A stretch of 64,000 bases of DNA from Peptoniphilus sp034090345. GTDB lineage: Bacteria > Bacillota > Clostridia > Tissierellales > Peptoniphilaceae. This document shows positions 1 through 8,386 of this stretch, piece after piece; the stretch's first letter is position 1, and every line of letters starts with the position of its first letter. Position numbers and translations under genes: made by a program. Where the stretch lies: positions 10,467 to 74,466 of the forward strand of contig NZ_JAXDSS010000069.1 in the NCBI RefSeq assembly GCF_034090345.1. The letters are read 5' to 3'. The notes beneath the pieces were generated by a model, which was not told the origin of the DNA, ran no database searches, and saw nothing but the letters and a program-made list of their open reading frames with translations.

Positions 1-4
1 AAAA

Positions 5-583
5 ATGTTAGGCTCAATTATAACTATTTTAGTTTCTACAATATTAGTTAACAACTACATATTTGCTCAATTCTTGGGAATCTGTCCTTTTCTTGGAGTT
101 TCTTCAAAAGTTGAAACTGCAACAGGAATGGGAATAGCAGTGACTTTCGTAGTTGTTATAGCATCTGCAATTACATGGTGTTTACAAACTTTTATATTAG
201 ATAAATTTGGCTTGGGATACTTACAAACAATAATGTTTATATTAGTAATAGCATCTCTTGTACAATTTGTAGAAATGGTAATTAAAAAATTATCTCCATC
301 ACTTTATACTGCAATGGGAGTTTTCCTTCCTTTGATAACAACTAACTGTATGGTTCTTGGAGTTACAGTACTTAATGTACAAAACGGATATAATTTAATT
401 GAAACTGTAATAAGTGGACTTGGTGCTTCAATAGGATTTACAATAGCTCTTGTACTTATAGCAGCATTAAGAGAAAGACTTGTATATGCAAAAGTACCTA
501 AAGCTTTACAAGGTGTTCCTATAGCTCTTATAAGCGCTGGTCTTATGGCATTAGCATTTTCAGGCTTTTCAGGACTTGTATAG
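5..583 (+). CDS. rnfA: Rnf electron transport complex subunit RnfA
   Basis: Integral membrane subunit of the Rnf complex, which couples ferredoxin:NAD oxidoreduction to Na+ or H+ transport across the membrane. The 192-residue product is almost entirely hydrophobic (about six membrane segments). It carries the conserved N-terminal motif NNYIFAQFLGICPFLGVS and a second motif around TTNCMVLGV; in this family such cysteines bind an intramembrane iron-sulfur centre (family knowledge). The length is normal for RnfA. The gene starts at the very edge of the window, so its ribosome binding site and the expected upstream rnfC/D/G/E genes cannot be seen. Twelve bases separate it from rnfB. Confidence 0.95.
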   Translation: MLGSIITILVSTILVNNYIFAQFLGICPFLGVSSKVETATGMGIAVTFVVVIASAITWCLQTFILDKFGLGYLQTIMFILVIASLVQFVEMVIKKLSPSLYTAMGVFLPLITTNCMVLGVTVLNVQNGYNLIETVISGLGASIGFTIALVLIAALRERLVYAKVPKALQGVPIALISAGLMALAFSGFSGLV

Positions 584-594
584 GGGGTTAAAAA

Positions 595-1494
595 ATGAAT
601 GAAATAATTTTGCCTATTATTTGTTTAGGTATAACAGGTGCGATTTTTGGAATTTTACTTTCAATAGCATCTAAGGTATTTGCAGTTGAGCAAGATGCTA
701 GAATGGTTGCTGTAAGAAATGCACTTCCAGGAGCAAACTGTGGGGCTTGTGGATTTCCGGGATGTGATGGATTAGCTGATGCAATAGCAAAGGGAAAAGC
801 TCCTGTAACAGGATGTGTAATAGGCGGTAAAGATACTGCCGATGCAGTTGCTGATGTAATGGGAGTAAATGCTGGAGATGTTGATAGAATGGTAGCTAAT
901 GTACTTTGTCAAGGAACTTGTGGAGTTGCTAAAGACAAATACAGATATGAAGGATTAGCTGACTGCAGATTGATTTCAGATTTCCAAAAAGGATCTAAAG
1001 CTTGTAATTATGGTTGTGTTGGAGGAGGCTCATGTGTAAGCGTATGTGAGTTTGATGCAATACATATAGTAGATGGAATTGCAAAAGTAGACAAGGAAAA
1101 CTGTGTAGCATGTAAAAAGTGTGTGGAAATATGTCCTAAGAACTTAATTGACTTAATTCCATACAAAGCTAAAACAGTTGTAGAATGTCACTCAAATGAT
1201 ATTGGTAAAGATGTTAGAGTGAAATGTGGAATAGGATGTATATCATGCGGACTTTGTGAGAAAAATTGTCCTAAAGATGCTATTCACGTAAATAACAATT
1301 TAGCTAGTATAGATTATGAAAAATGTATAAACTGTGGAATATGTGTATCATATTGCCCAACTGGAGCTATTTTCTGTGAATATCCTGAAAGAGTAGAAAA
1401 GATAAAAGAAAAGCGTAAAGCAGATCAAGAAAAGAAAAAACAAGAAGCTTTAGAAAAAAAGAAACAAGCTGAAGAAGCGGCTTTAACTAAATAG
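595..1494 (+). CDS. rnfB: Rnf electron transport complex subunit RnfB (polyferredoxin)
   Basis: Membrane-anchored iron-sulfur subunit of the Rnf complex. An N-terminal membrane segment (residues about 5-27) is followed by the RnfB-type 4Fe-4S motif GANCGACGFPGC with its distal Cys. Cys-rich ferredoxin-like clusters follow, including CVACKKCVEICP, CISCGLCEKNCP and CINCGICVSYCP, so several 4Fe-4S centres are expected. The last 35 or so residues are a Lys/Glu-rich, probably helical tail. It is the last gene of the visible rnf operon and is followed at once by a strong terminator, matching the usual order in which rnfB closes the operon in Clostridia. Confidence 0.95.
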   Translation: MNEIILPIICLGITGAIFGILLSIASKVFAVEQDARMVAVRNALPGANCGACGFPGCDGLADAIAKGKAPVTGCVIGGKDTADAVADVMGVNAGDVDRMVANVLCQGTCGVAKDKYRYEGLADCRLISDFQKGSKACNYGCVGGGSCVSVCEFDAIHIVDGIAKVDKENCVACKKCVEICPKNLIDLIPYKAKTVVECHSNDIGKDVRVKCGIGCISCGLCEKNCPKDAIHVNNNLASIDYEKCINCGICVSYCPTGAIFCEYPERVEKIKEKRKADQEKKKQEALEKKKQAEEAALTK

Positions 1495-1512
1495 GAATTA
1501 AATAAAATTTGT

Positions 1513-1539
1513 AGGGTGGACATAGTTCGCCCTTTTTTA
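1513..1539 (+). terminator. Rho-independent terminator of the rnf operon
   Basis: An 8-bp stem (GGGTGGAC with GTTCGCCC, including G-T pairs) closes a 3-nt loop and is followed by six T residues, 19 nt after the rnfB stop. Confidence 0.85.
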
Positions 1540-1578
1540 TGTTTGAAATTAGGATATAAAATTTTAAAAAGGAAATAG

Positions 1579-2339
1579 ATGAAAATGCCTACACTGTTTG
1601 TTGGACATGGCAGTCAGATGATTGCAATTTAAGATAATGATATAACTACGAAATTTAAGAATATTGGAAATACAATAATCGATAAATATGGTAAACCAAA
1701 GGCAGTTTTAATGTTTTCAGCACATGGGTTTACTAGTGGGAATCTATTACAAAGTGTGAAAAATCCTAAGTAAATTTTTGATATATATGGATTCCCAAAA
1801 GAGTTATATGAAGTAGAGTATAGTCCTAAAGGTAATTGGAGCTCACTAAAAAGTTTTGGGAATTTTAGGTAATGATATATATGTAAATAATGATTGGGGA
1901 ATTGACCACGGAGCTTGGTCTGTATTAATCCATGTGTTTCCAAAAGCTGATATACCAGTTGTGCAACTAAGAGTTAATAGAAATTTAAGCGAAGACGAGA
2001 TTTTTAATTTAGGTTTTTAATTTAGGCAAAAAATTATCTATTTTAAGTGATGATAAATATTTAATTAAGGATAGTGGGAATATTGTACATAATTTGGCAA
2101 TGGTTAAATGGGATAGTGAATTTGTAAGTGAATATGTCGATGAATTTGATGAATAAGTGAAGAAGAATATTTTAAATGGCGACTATAGTGAAATAATAAA
2201 TGGAATAACGAAAAAAATTACAACTATGCAGTTTCGACCTAAAGAACATTTTTATTTATTACTATATGTACTTGAAGCAAGCATATGCAGAAGAGTAACA
2301 ATTTTTAATAATATAAAAAACTTGGATTCTATATCATGA
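1579..2339 (+). pseudogene. Decayed extradiol ring-cleavage dioxygenase (LigB/YgiD type)
   Basis: No long ORF survives, but translated pieces read as a class III extradiol dioxygenase of the DODA/YgiD family. At the start is MPTLFVGHGS followed by an in-frame TAA at 1630. Then comes KPKAVLMFSAHG, a second TAA at 1771, and FDIYGFPKELYEVEY. After a frameshift near 1860 the pieces NDWGIDHGAWSVL and ADIPVVQL appear, then a TAA near 2018. The tail reads NIVHNLAMVKW and FRPKEHFYLLLYVL. The order of motifs matches the intact family, including the metal-ligand His regions (GHGS, SAHG, DHGAW). At least three stops and two frame changes make it non-functional. The frame that opens at 2157 is only the tail of this relic. 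Confidence 0.8.
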
Positions 2340-2402
2340 CTTCTTATTTATTTGAATAGAAATTAAAAAACATTATTAATAATATAAATAATTTTTTTAG
2401 TG

Positions 2403-2411
2403 TGATATAAT
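2403..2411 (+). promoter_or_regulatory. Extended -10 promoter for the NusG-II gene operon
   Basis: TGATATAAT, an extended -10 element, lies 18 nt upstream of the start at 2429. No convincing -35 is visible. Confidence 0.5.
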
Positions 2412-2428
2412 TTTATTGAGGTGCATAT

Positions 2429-2821
2429 ATGAAAAAAGGAGATTATATAATTGTTGCCTTAATTTTATTGTTATCAACAGGAATTTTTTTAGTATCTAAA
2501 AATTCTGTAGTAGAAGCTGCAGAGAAAGAGGTTGTAGTAAGTGTTAATGGTAAGGTTGAGGCAAGATATACGCTCAGTGAAAAAGAAAAACTTTATACAA
2601 TAGATAATAAATATGGTAAAAATACTTTTGCAATAACTAGCGATGGAGTACATATGGTTGAGTCTGATTGTAAAGATCAAATTTGTATTCATATGGGTCA
2701 TATAACTAGGGCTGGAGAATCTATTATATGTCTACCAAATAGATTGATAATTTCATTAGTGAATGCAAATGCGGACAATGATGTTAAAGACACAAGAGAA
2801 GTGGATGTGGTACTACATTGA
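2429..2821 (+). CDS. NusG domain II-containing protein, membrane-anchored
   Basis: A 130-residue protein with one N-terminal membrane segment or signal anchor (residues about 6-25) and an extracytoplasmic domain typical of the NusG_II family, with the motif DCKDQICIHMGHI and then ICLPNRLII. Its biochemical role is not established. In Firmicutes these proteins usually sit directly upstream of a Gx/HepI-like membrane gene, exactly as here, where the stop overlaps the next start. A GAGGTG ribosome binding site precedes the ATG. The family call is firm; the function is unknown. Confidence 0.85.
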   Translation: MKKGDYIIVALILLLSTGIFLVSKNSVVEAAEKEVVVSVNGKVEARYTLSEKEKLYTIDNKYGKNTFAITSDGVHMVESDCKDQICIHMGHITRAGESIICLPNRLIISLVNANADNDVKDTREVDVVLH

Positions 2822-3333
2822 GAATTAAAAAGATGATTTTTTTATCACTACTTGTGTCTTTAGGCTTAGTCATTGGTTTATTTGAAATGATGTTGCCAAC
2901 ACCAGCTGCAATACCTGGAGCTAAATTAGGTCTTTCAAATATGGTAGTTTTAATAACTATTTTATTTTTTGGTAATAGAGAAGGTATAGTAGTTGCGGCT
3001 TTGAAATCAATCTTATTAGTTATAGTAACAGGGTCAGTAACAAGCTTTATTTTTTCTTTTACGGGAGCTATGTTGAGTACGGTAAGCATGTCTTTGGCAA
3101 ATAGCTTCTTAAAAAAATATATATCTACAGTTGGGATTAGCTTAATAGGCTCAGCGTTTCATAATATGGGGCAAGTTTTAGCAGCGTGTATAGTGTTAAA
3201 TACATTTAGTATAATTTCATATTTACCATTGTTATTAGTGCTCGGAATTTTTACAGGATATTTTGTTGGGGTAGCCAGTGAGTACTCAGTTAAAAATTTG
3301 AGTGTTACTTTTAAGGGGAATATTAATGAATAG
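2818..3333 (+). CDS. Gx transporter family / heptaprenyl diphosphate synthase component I-like membrane protein
   Basis: A 171-residue membrane protein with five or six hydrophobic helices. It starts at TTG, overlapping the stop of the NusG-II gene by 4 nt. The motif PTPAAIPGAKLGLSN after the first helix is characteristic of the family annotated as heptaprenyl diphosphate synthase component I (PF07456), now often called Gx transporter. Its size and topology resemble ECF S-components. The substrate is unknown. The old name suggests isoprenoid metabolism, but no prenyl synthase lies beside it (ispA is 10 kb away). Confidence 0.8.
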   Translation: MRIKKMIFLSLLVSLGLVIGLFEMMLPTPAAIPGAKLGLSNMVVLITILFFGNREGIVVAALKSILLVIVTGSVTSFIFSFTGAMLSTVSMSLANSFLKKYISTVGISLIGSAFHNMGQVLAACIVLNTFSIISYLPLLLVLGIFTGYFVGVASEYSVKNLSVTFKGNINE

Positions 3334-3907
3334 AAGAATAGTTCTCGCATCGAATTCGCCTCGTCGAAAAGAAATGCTTACAGAATTTATAGATTTTGAA
3401 GTTATCAGCAAATTTATAGATGAAACATATGATGAAAGTAAATCTGAACATGTAAATGTTATGTCTATAGCTTTTAATAAAGCGTATGAAGTAGCAAAGG
3501 AAAATGAAAATGCCATTGTAGTTGCAGCGGATACTTTAGTTTATAAAGATAGACCGTTAGGCAAACCTAAGGATAGAGAAGATGCAAAAAAAATGTTGTT
3601 AAGTCTTTCTGGTACTATACATGATGTATTGACAGGTTGTGCAATAATTTGCATGGAAGAAAACTACAAAAAGATATTTTATGAGAGAACACAGGTTAAG
3701 TTTAAAAAATTGAGTGAAATACAAATAGAAAAGTATTTAGATACTTTGGAATATGTAGATAAAGCGGGAGCTTATGGTATTCAAAGATATGGAAGCCTAT
3801 TAATAGAGTCTGTAAAAGGCGATTTCTTCAATGTTGTAGGGCTTCCGATATCGAGATTGTATGATGTGTTAGATGCTGATTTTGATGTAGATTTTTTAAA
3901 GAGGTAG
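3326..3907 (+). CDS. maf: Maf family nucleotide pyrophosphatase
   Basis: Nucleotide pyrophosphatase acting on dTTP/UTP or modified nucleotides (house-cleaning role). The ATG at 3326 is preferred over an upstream in-frame codon at 3302 because AAGGGGA lies just before it and because the protein then begins MNRRIVLASNSPRRKE, the family N-terminus. Further motifs are VVAADTLVY and GKPKD. The length of 193 residues is normal. It overlaps the previous gene by 8 nt and lies 3 nt before radC; maf-radC is a common Firmicute pairing next to the cell-shape/division region. Confidence 0.93.
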   Translation: MNRRIVLASNSPRRKEMLTEFIDFEVISKFIDETYDESKSEHVNVMSIAFNKAYEVAKENENAIVVAADTLVYKDRPLGKPKDREDAKKMLLSLSGTIHDVLTGCAIICMEENYKKIFYERTQVKFKKLSEIQIEKYLDTLEYVDKAGAYGIQRYGSLLIESVKGDFFNVVGLPISRLYDVLDADFDVDFLKR

Positions 3908-3910
3908 ACT

Positions 3911-4627
3911 ATGCAAGAGAATTTTAGTATTAAAGAAATGCCTGAAGAAGATAGACCTGAGGAAAAATGTTTGAAACTAGGGACGGAAGCGCTCTCTAAT
4001 GCTGAATTACTTGCACTGATAATAAGAACAGGGAACAAATCTAAGACATCTGTGGAATTATCCCAAGAAATATTAAATAAATTTAGTTATAAGGATGAAT
4101 ATGGGTTCGAACATAGGGGAATAAGTGCATTAAAAAATATAAGGATATCTGACTTGACTGCTATAAATGGAATAGGAAAGAGTAAAGCTTGTATGATACT
4201 TGCAGCTGTTACTTTGGCAAAGAGGATGAGTCAAGAGTCTGTATTTAAAAAGACAAAGGTGAATTCGCCATCTAAAATAGCTAGTTATGTAATGGAAGAT
4301 ATGTGCAGTTTGAAAGTGGAAGAGTTTAAAATAGCAATATTAAATACAAAAAAAGAATTAGAAGTGATAAAAAATATATCAACTGGTTCAATGGATATGA
4401 CAGTCGTACATCCAAGAGAGGTTTTTAAAACTGCCATAGATTACTCTGCGCATACAATTATAGCAATACATAATCATCCTTCAGGAGATATAACGCCATC
4501 AACAGAAGACATAGCTTTAACGAAGAGATTAAAAGAGGTTGGCAATATAATTGGTATTGAACTTGTGGATCATATAATAATAGGTAATAGAGTTTATTAC
4601 AGTTTTTTGGAGAATGGATTAATATGA
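3911..4627 (+). CDS. radC: RadC family JAB-domain protein
   Basis: The N-terminal half carries a helix-hairpin-helix (LTAINGIGKSKACMIL). The C-terminal half is a JAMM/MPN metalloprotease-like domain with the motif HNHPSGDITPSTED. The length of 238 residues is typical. Despite the name, a direct role in recombination repair is not established. It follows maf by 3 nt and its stop overlaps the start of the RNase G gene. Confidence 0.93.
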   Translation: MQENFSIKEMPEEDRPEEKCLKLGTEALSNAELLALIIRTGNKSKTSVELSQEILNKFSYKDEYGFEHRGISALKNIRISDLTAINGIGKSKACMILAAVTLAKRMSQESVFKKTKVNSPSKIASYVMEDMCSLKVEEFKIAILNTKKELEVIKNISTGSMDMTVVHPREVFKTAIDYSAHTIIAIHNHPSGDITPSTEDIALTKRLKEVGNIIGIELVDHIIIGNRVYYSFLENGLI

Positions 4628-5673
4628 AGTATTATGTGGATTCACATGAAAATTTAATCATAGGATACGATAATAAAATAGAAAAAATTATAATATTAGA
4701 TGACCCAATAAATAATATTTACAGAGGTAGTGTTCAAAAAAAAGTGAAGGGAATTGGAACTTTTATAGATTTGGGAGATTACATAGGATTCACTCAAGAA
4801 AAAATATCTCAGAGCGAAGGGGAAAGTGTAATAGTTAAAGTAATAAAAGTTCCAAGCGAAAAAGAAAAAGCATTAAAAGTAAGTAGAAAAATTTCTGTAA
4901 CAGGTAATGCTATGATTGTATTTGATGATGACTTTATAAAAGTATCATCAAAAATTAACGCTGAGATGAGAAATAATTTATTAAATTTTGCTGAACACAA
5001 CTCTTTTAAGGGAGTATTATTTAGAACTGAAGCTCAAAATATTGCTTTTGAGTCACTAAAAGAAGAATACACTGATTTAAAAGAAAAATTGAATTTACTA
5101 GAATTAGAAAAAGATAGGTTACCAAGCCCAAAGTTATTATATAAAGAGCCAATAGTTAATAGAATAAATTTAAAGGAAAATGAAGAAATATTATTTAATG
5201 ATTTGGAACTTTTTAAGCTTTATAAAAATCTAGTAAATTCAGAGTTTGATGCTGAGTTTAGTATTAAATACATACCTGAATTGGTTAGAGAATTAAATGT
5301 TTTAAAGGGTAGAGAAGTTGCCCTACCTGATGGAGGAAATATAACCATTGAAAAGACATTGGCTTTTACTGTAATAGATGTAAATTCAAAGGGTTATAAT
5401 GCTATAAATAACCATGAAGTTGTGAGAAAAATAAATTTAGATGCAACTAAAGAAATCGTGAGGCAAATTTTACTTAGAAATATTTCGGGAGCTATAATTG
5501 TAGATTATATAGATTCAGATGAACAAATCAAGAAAGAAGTTATAAATTTGTTAAGGAAAGAATTAAAACAAGATGGTAAAAATACTACTGTGCATGGCTT
5601 TACTAGAATGGGATTGTTGGAAATGTCTAGAAAAAATAGAGGAGAAGAATTAAGTAATATATGGATAGAATAG
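4624..5673 (+). CDS. Ribonuclease G/E family protein, short form
   Basis: RNase E/G catalytic-core protein. It has an S1-like segment near residues 30-80 (GSVQKKVKGIGTFIDLGDY) and a catalytic domain with both metal-binding aspartates in context (FTVIDVNSKG and AIIVDYID). The C-terminal signature GFTRMGLLEMSRK is also present. At 349 residues it stops just after this signature, so the Cys-x-x-Cys Zn-link that dimerises E. coli RNase E/G is missing. The catalytic residues are intact, so it may be active as an RNA processing enzyme, perhaps with different oligomerisation. The gene order with maf and radC is preserved. Confidence 0.85.
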   Translation: MKYYVDSHENLIIGYDNKIEKIIILDDPINNIYRGSVQKKVKGIGTFIDLGDYIGFTQEKISQSEGESVIVKVIKVPSEKEKALKVSRKISVTGNAMIVFDDDFIKVSSKINAEMRNNLLNFAEHNSFKGVLFRTEAQNIAFESLKEEYTDLKEKLNLLELEKDRLPSPKLLYKEPIVNRINLKENEEILFNDLELFKLYKNLVNSEFDAEFSIKYIPELVRELNVLKGREVALPDGGNITIEKTLAFTVIDVNSKGYNAINNHEVVRKINLDATKEIVRQILLRNISGAIIVDYIDSDEQIKKEVINLLRKELKQDGKNTTVHGFTRMGLLEMSRKNRGEELSNIWIE

Positions 5674-6197
5674 TAGTAAATATTGTTGGTGATTCTATAG
5701 TTAATGGTTTTGGTGTTAAGGGCAATTCATTTTCAAAGATAGAGTCTGATAAAATATTATTTAATAATTTTGGCGTGAATGGAGAAACGTCCTCAAGTGT
5801 TCTAGATAGAATTGATAATTTATTAGATTGTGATTTATTGGTGTTATTTTACGGGTTAAACGATTTTCTTAATGGTATGCCGGTAAAATATGTAGTTGAA
5901 AATACTGAAAAAATTTTGCGTAAGTCAAAATCAAAAGTATTAGTATGTATACCACATATGGTGGATACAAATGAGCTGAGATTTATTTTTAATCCGGGCG
6001 GAATAAATAGAAAGTTAGAAAAATTACATGATGAATATTTAAAATTGAATTTTAGTAATTTTAAAATTCTGAATTTTTATAAGTTAGTGAAAGATATTGA
6101 ACTTTTTGACGGAATTCATCCTAATGAAAAAACACATGAAGATATGAAAAAATTATTTTTAGAATTTTTAGAGGTGAACTATGGATTTTATAAATAA
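5661..6197 (+). CDS. SGNH/GDSL-family hydrolase
   Basis: A 178-residue SGNH hydrolase, an esterase-like fold. Block I is IVGDSIVNGFGV with the catalytic Ser near residue 12. A central block is LVLFYGLNDFLNG, with Gly and Asn for the oxyanion hole. The C-terminal block DGIHPNEKTHEDM provides the Asp-x-x-His pair. There is no signal peptide, so it is predicted cytosolic. The start overlaps the RNase gene by 13 nt and the 3' end overlaps the pilus-like gene by 17 nt, so it is translationally embedded in the operon. The substrate is unknown. Confidence 0.8.
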   Translation: MDRIVVNIVGDSIVNGFGVKGNSFSKIESDKILFNNFGVNGETSSSVLDRIDNLLDCDLLVLFYGLNDFLNGMPVKYVVENTEKILRKSKSKVLVCIPHMVDTNELRFIFNPGGINRKLEKLHDEYLKLNFSNFKILNFYKLVKDIELFDGIHPNEKTHEDMKKLFLEFLEVNYGFYK

Positions 6198-7218
6198 GCT
6201 TAACAAAAGGGAAAAGGTTTTATTAATTGTTTTGGTGGTTTTGATTTTTGAAATGCTGATATATTCGTTAGTATTTTCTGAAAAAGTAAAAAACATTGAA
6301 GCATATAAATATAAAATAGAAAATACTAAATTAGACTTAAAAGATATTAAATTAAAAAGTGAAATTAGAGACTCGGATAAAGAAAATGTCGTAGTAAAAA
6401 GAGAAGATAATGAAGGGTTTATAAAAGAATTTCCACAAGCTGCAATAAGCACTGTCGAAGAAAATAAAATAATAGACATACCATTAAAGAAAGAAGAACT
6501 TTTTAAGTTATTAAATTTGTCTGATTATTATAGTTACGATAATGCAACTTTAACTCAAGATTTTGAGGGATATAGAATAACTTTCACTTTCAAGAGTGAT
6601 AGTTCTTCTATATTACCGCAAATAGTGGCATCTGAAGGGGATATAAAGAGTAAAATTTTTAAAGAAAAATTAGATGAGAAAGATAAAAATAATAACATTA
6701 TATCTGCACTTAATGAATCTAAAAGTGTAAAAGAAAATAAATCAGAAAGTAAGAAAGTAGATAAAGAAGGAAATGTATTATCAACTTCAAAACAAGAAAA
6801 TAAAATCGAAAGTATACCAAAAAAAGAAATAATAGAAAATATTGAAGCTTTAGGGAATGAAAAAGTACACAGCAATTTCAATATAAATGCTGAAGATTGT
6901 ATGTTATTAAAAAATAATGAGTCATCAGAAGCTATGATAAGTGCTATGGAAAATGGATTTAATTTATATTATAAGACTAAAGGAGAGTCTACTTTAGATA
7001 TTGTGTTGAATAGAGTAGAGTATTTAAAAAAAATAAAAATCTATGTTTATTCATATTTAGATACAAAAACATTATTAGAAATTAAGGGCGGAGAGTATAT
7101 TATCTCTAGAGGGAAAAATGAAATTGAATTGACAAATGATAATATAGACAAGATAAGCTTGAAATCAATTAGTGATGAAGAAAATTTATTATCTTTTGTA
7201 ATCGAAGGTGAATTATGA
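6181..7218 (+). CDS. PilO/GspM-like membrane protein of the pilus cluster
   Basis: A 345-residue protein with a short cytosolic N-terminus, one membrane helix (residues about 12-33), a Lys/Glu-rich probably coiled stretch and a large extracytoplasmic part. This bitopic layout, placed directly before prepilin genes, resembles PilO/GspM-type assembly subunits. Sequence similarity by eye is weak, so the call rests on topology and context. The middle (about residues 160-220) is low-complexity and highly charged. It overlaps the SGNH gene upstream and the first pilin gene downstream. Confidence 0.5.
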   Translation: MDFINKLNKREKVLLIVLVVLIFEMLIYSLVFSEKVKNIEAYKYKIENTKLDLKDIKLKSEIRDSDKENVVVKREDNEGFIKEFPQAAISTVEENKIIDIPLKKEELFKLLNLSDYYSYDNATLTQDFEGYRITFTFKSDSSSILPQIVASEGDIKSKIFKEKLDEKDKNNNIISALNESKSVKENKSESKKVDKEGNVLSTSKQENKIESIPKKEIIENIEALGNEKVHSNFNINAEDCMLLKNNESSEAMISAMENGFNLYYKTKGESTLDIVLNRVEYLKKIKIYVYSYLDTKTLLEIKGGEYIISRGKNEIELTNDNIDKISLKSISDEENLLSFVIEGEL

Positions 7219-7640
7219 AAAAAGGATTCACTTTGATTGAAATAGCAGTGGTTTTAGGGATATTAGTTATACTGATGGGAATATCAATACAAAGTATTTA
7301 TGGAATTAAAGCATATAAGCAAAAACTTGCAGTTAAAAATTTTGTATCAGATTTAAATTCAGCTAGAGGATATGCTGTAGCAAATAACAAAAAAGTTTCA
7401 GTCAAAATTTCAGAGGATTATTATAGTTACGAAGTCAATGATGATTTTATTTTGCAAAAATTACCGGAAGGACTTATTTTAGAACCTGAAACTAAAGAAT
7501 ACAAGGATATAGTTTTTACAAGAAAAGGAGTTTCATCAAGAGAAGCTGGAAGAACTATAAATTTTAAAACTGAAAGAAAAACATATACAGTAACCATATC
7601 TCCGGTAAGTGGAAAGGTGAGATTGAGCAGTGGAAACTAA
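7215..7640 (+). CDS. Type IV prepilin-like protein (GspH/FimT-like)
   Basis: A 141-residue minor pilin/pseudopilin. It begins MKKGFTLIEIAVVLGILVILMG, a textbook class III prepilin signal: a Lys-Gly pair before the cleavage site, Phe+1, Glu+5 and a hydrophobic helix. The remainder resembles a small globular pilin head with GspH-like features. It should be processed by a PilD-type peptidase, not seen in this window. It overlaps neighbours on both sides by 4 to 11 nt, so it is translationally coupled with the cluster. Confidence 0.85.
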   Translation: MKKGFTLIEIAVVLGILVILMGISIQSIYGIKAYKQKLAVKNFVSDLNSARGYAVANNKKVSVKISEDYYSYEVNDDFILQKLPEGLILEPETKEYKDIVFTRKGVSSREAGRTINFKTERKTYTVTISPVSGKVRLSSGN

Positions 7641-7956
7641 GAAAGGATATACTCTAATAGAGTTAGTGATAGCAATAGGAATAGTTATAATACTTGGGAC
7701 TTCAATCATCTCAGCATATATAAATTTAAACAAATCAAGAGTGTCGATTTATGAAATTCAAGATGCGAGCAATAAATTGCAAAATGCAATGGAAAATGCA
7801 ATTGTTAATATAAAAAATGGCAACTCAAATGTAGAATATGAAGATGTGGATGTAAAGTTAAAAAAAGTTTCAGATGATTTATTTGAAGTAAGAGTAAGTT
7901 TTGGAGAAAAGTATGAGCTTAAAAAGTTGGTCAAAAAAGGGGTTTACTCTGATTGA
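7630..7956 (+). CDS. Type IV prepilin-like protein
   Basis: A 108-residue pseudopilin starting at GTG, with N-terminus METKKGYTLIELVIAIGIVIILG. The Gly cleavage site, aromatic +1 residue and Glu+5 are all present. The mature domain is very short, as for minor pilins. GGTGAG lies just upstream of the GTG, inside the preceding gene. It overlaps the next prepilin gene by 44 nt if that gene starts at 7913. Confidence 0.82.
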   Translation: METKKGYTLIELVIAIGIVIILGTSIISAYINLNKSRVSIYEIQDASNKLQNAMENAIVNIKNGNSNVEYEDVDVKLKKVSDDLFEVRVSFGEKYELKKLVKKGVYSD

Positions 7957-8383
7957 ATTAGTTATGGTTGTTGGAATATCATTGATTTTATTTTCTTTAC
8001 TAACCACGATGGTCAGTCATTTAGTGATGGTAACTAAGAAGGTTAGCATTGAAGAAGATATTGCGAGTGAATTATATTTTTTTGAAAATTACATAAGAGA
8101 TGAAATATTAAATGCACAGAAAATAAAACAAGACGGGTCAACTGGATTTAAAATAGTAAATACTGAGAGAGTTAATAAAGAAATTGTACAAAAGACTATT
8201 CATTTCGAATTGAAAAATAAAAACATACGCAGAGTAACTAGTGGAAAAGAAGGTAATAATCCATTGATATCAAAAGTTGAAGTTTTCGATGTTAAATGTA
8301 CAGATGATTATATAAAAATAGATATGGAAATGATTAATGGAAAGAAGAGAGAAATATTAGTGGCGATAAGAAATAAGGGATAG
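7913..8383 (+). CDS. Type IV prepilin-like protein (GspJ/ComGF-like)
   Basis: The third prepilin signature in a row: a short basic leader, then KKGFTLIELVMVVGISLILFSLL. ATG at 7913 is chosen over an in-frame TTG at 7901 because GGAG at 7902-7905 is well placed for the ATG. The 156-residue product has a longer head domain (VSIEEDIASELYFFENYIRDEI) reminiscent of GspJ/ComGF minor pilins. This subclass assignment is tentative. Confidence 0.8.
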   Translation: MSLKSWSKKGFTLIELVMVVGISLILFSLLTTMVSHLVMVTKKVSIEEDIASELYFFENYIRDEILNAQKIKQDGSTGFKIVNTERVNKEIVQKTIHFELKNKNIRRVTSGKEGNNPLISKVEVFDVKCTDDYIKIDMEMINGKKREILVAIRNKG

Positions 8384-8386
8384 ATT

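Noticed and set aside
1629..1943. Minus-strand ORF of 104 codons over the dioxygenase relic
   Set aside because: It is antisense to a clearly recognisable plus-strand pseudogene, has no ribosome site and no family resemblance.
2157..2339. Apparent 60-residue plus-strand gene
   Set aside because: Its product (FRPKEHFYLLLYVL) is the C-terminal tail of the decayed dioxygenase, not an independent gene.
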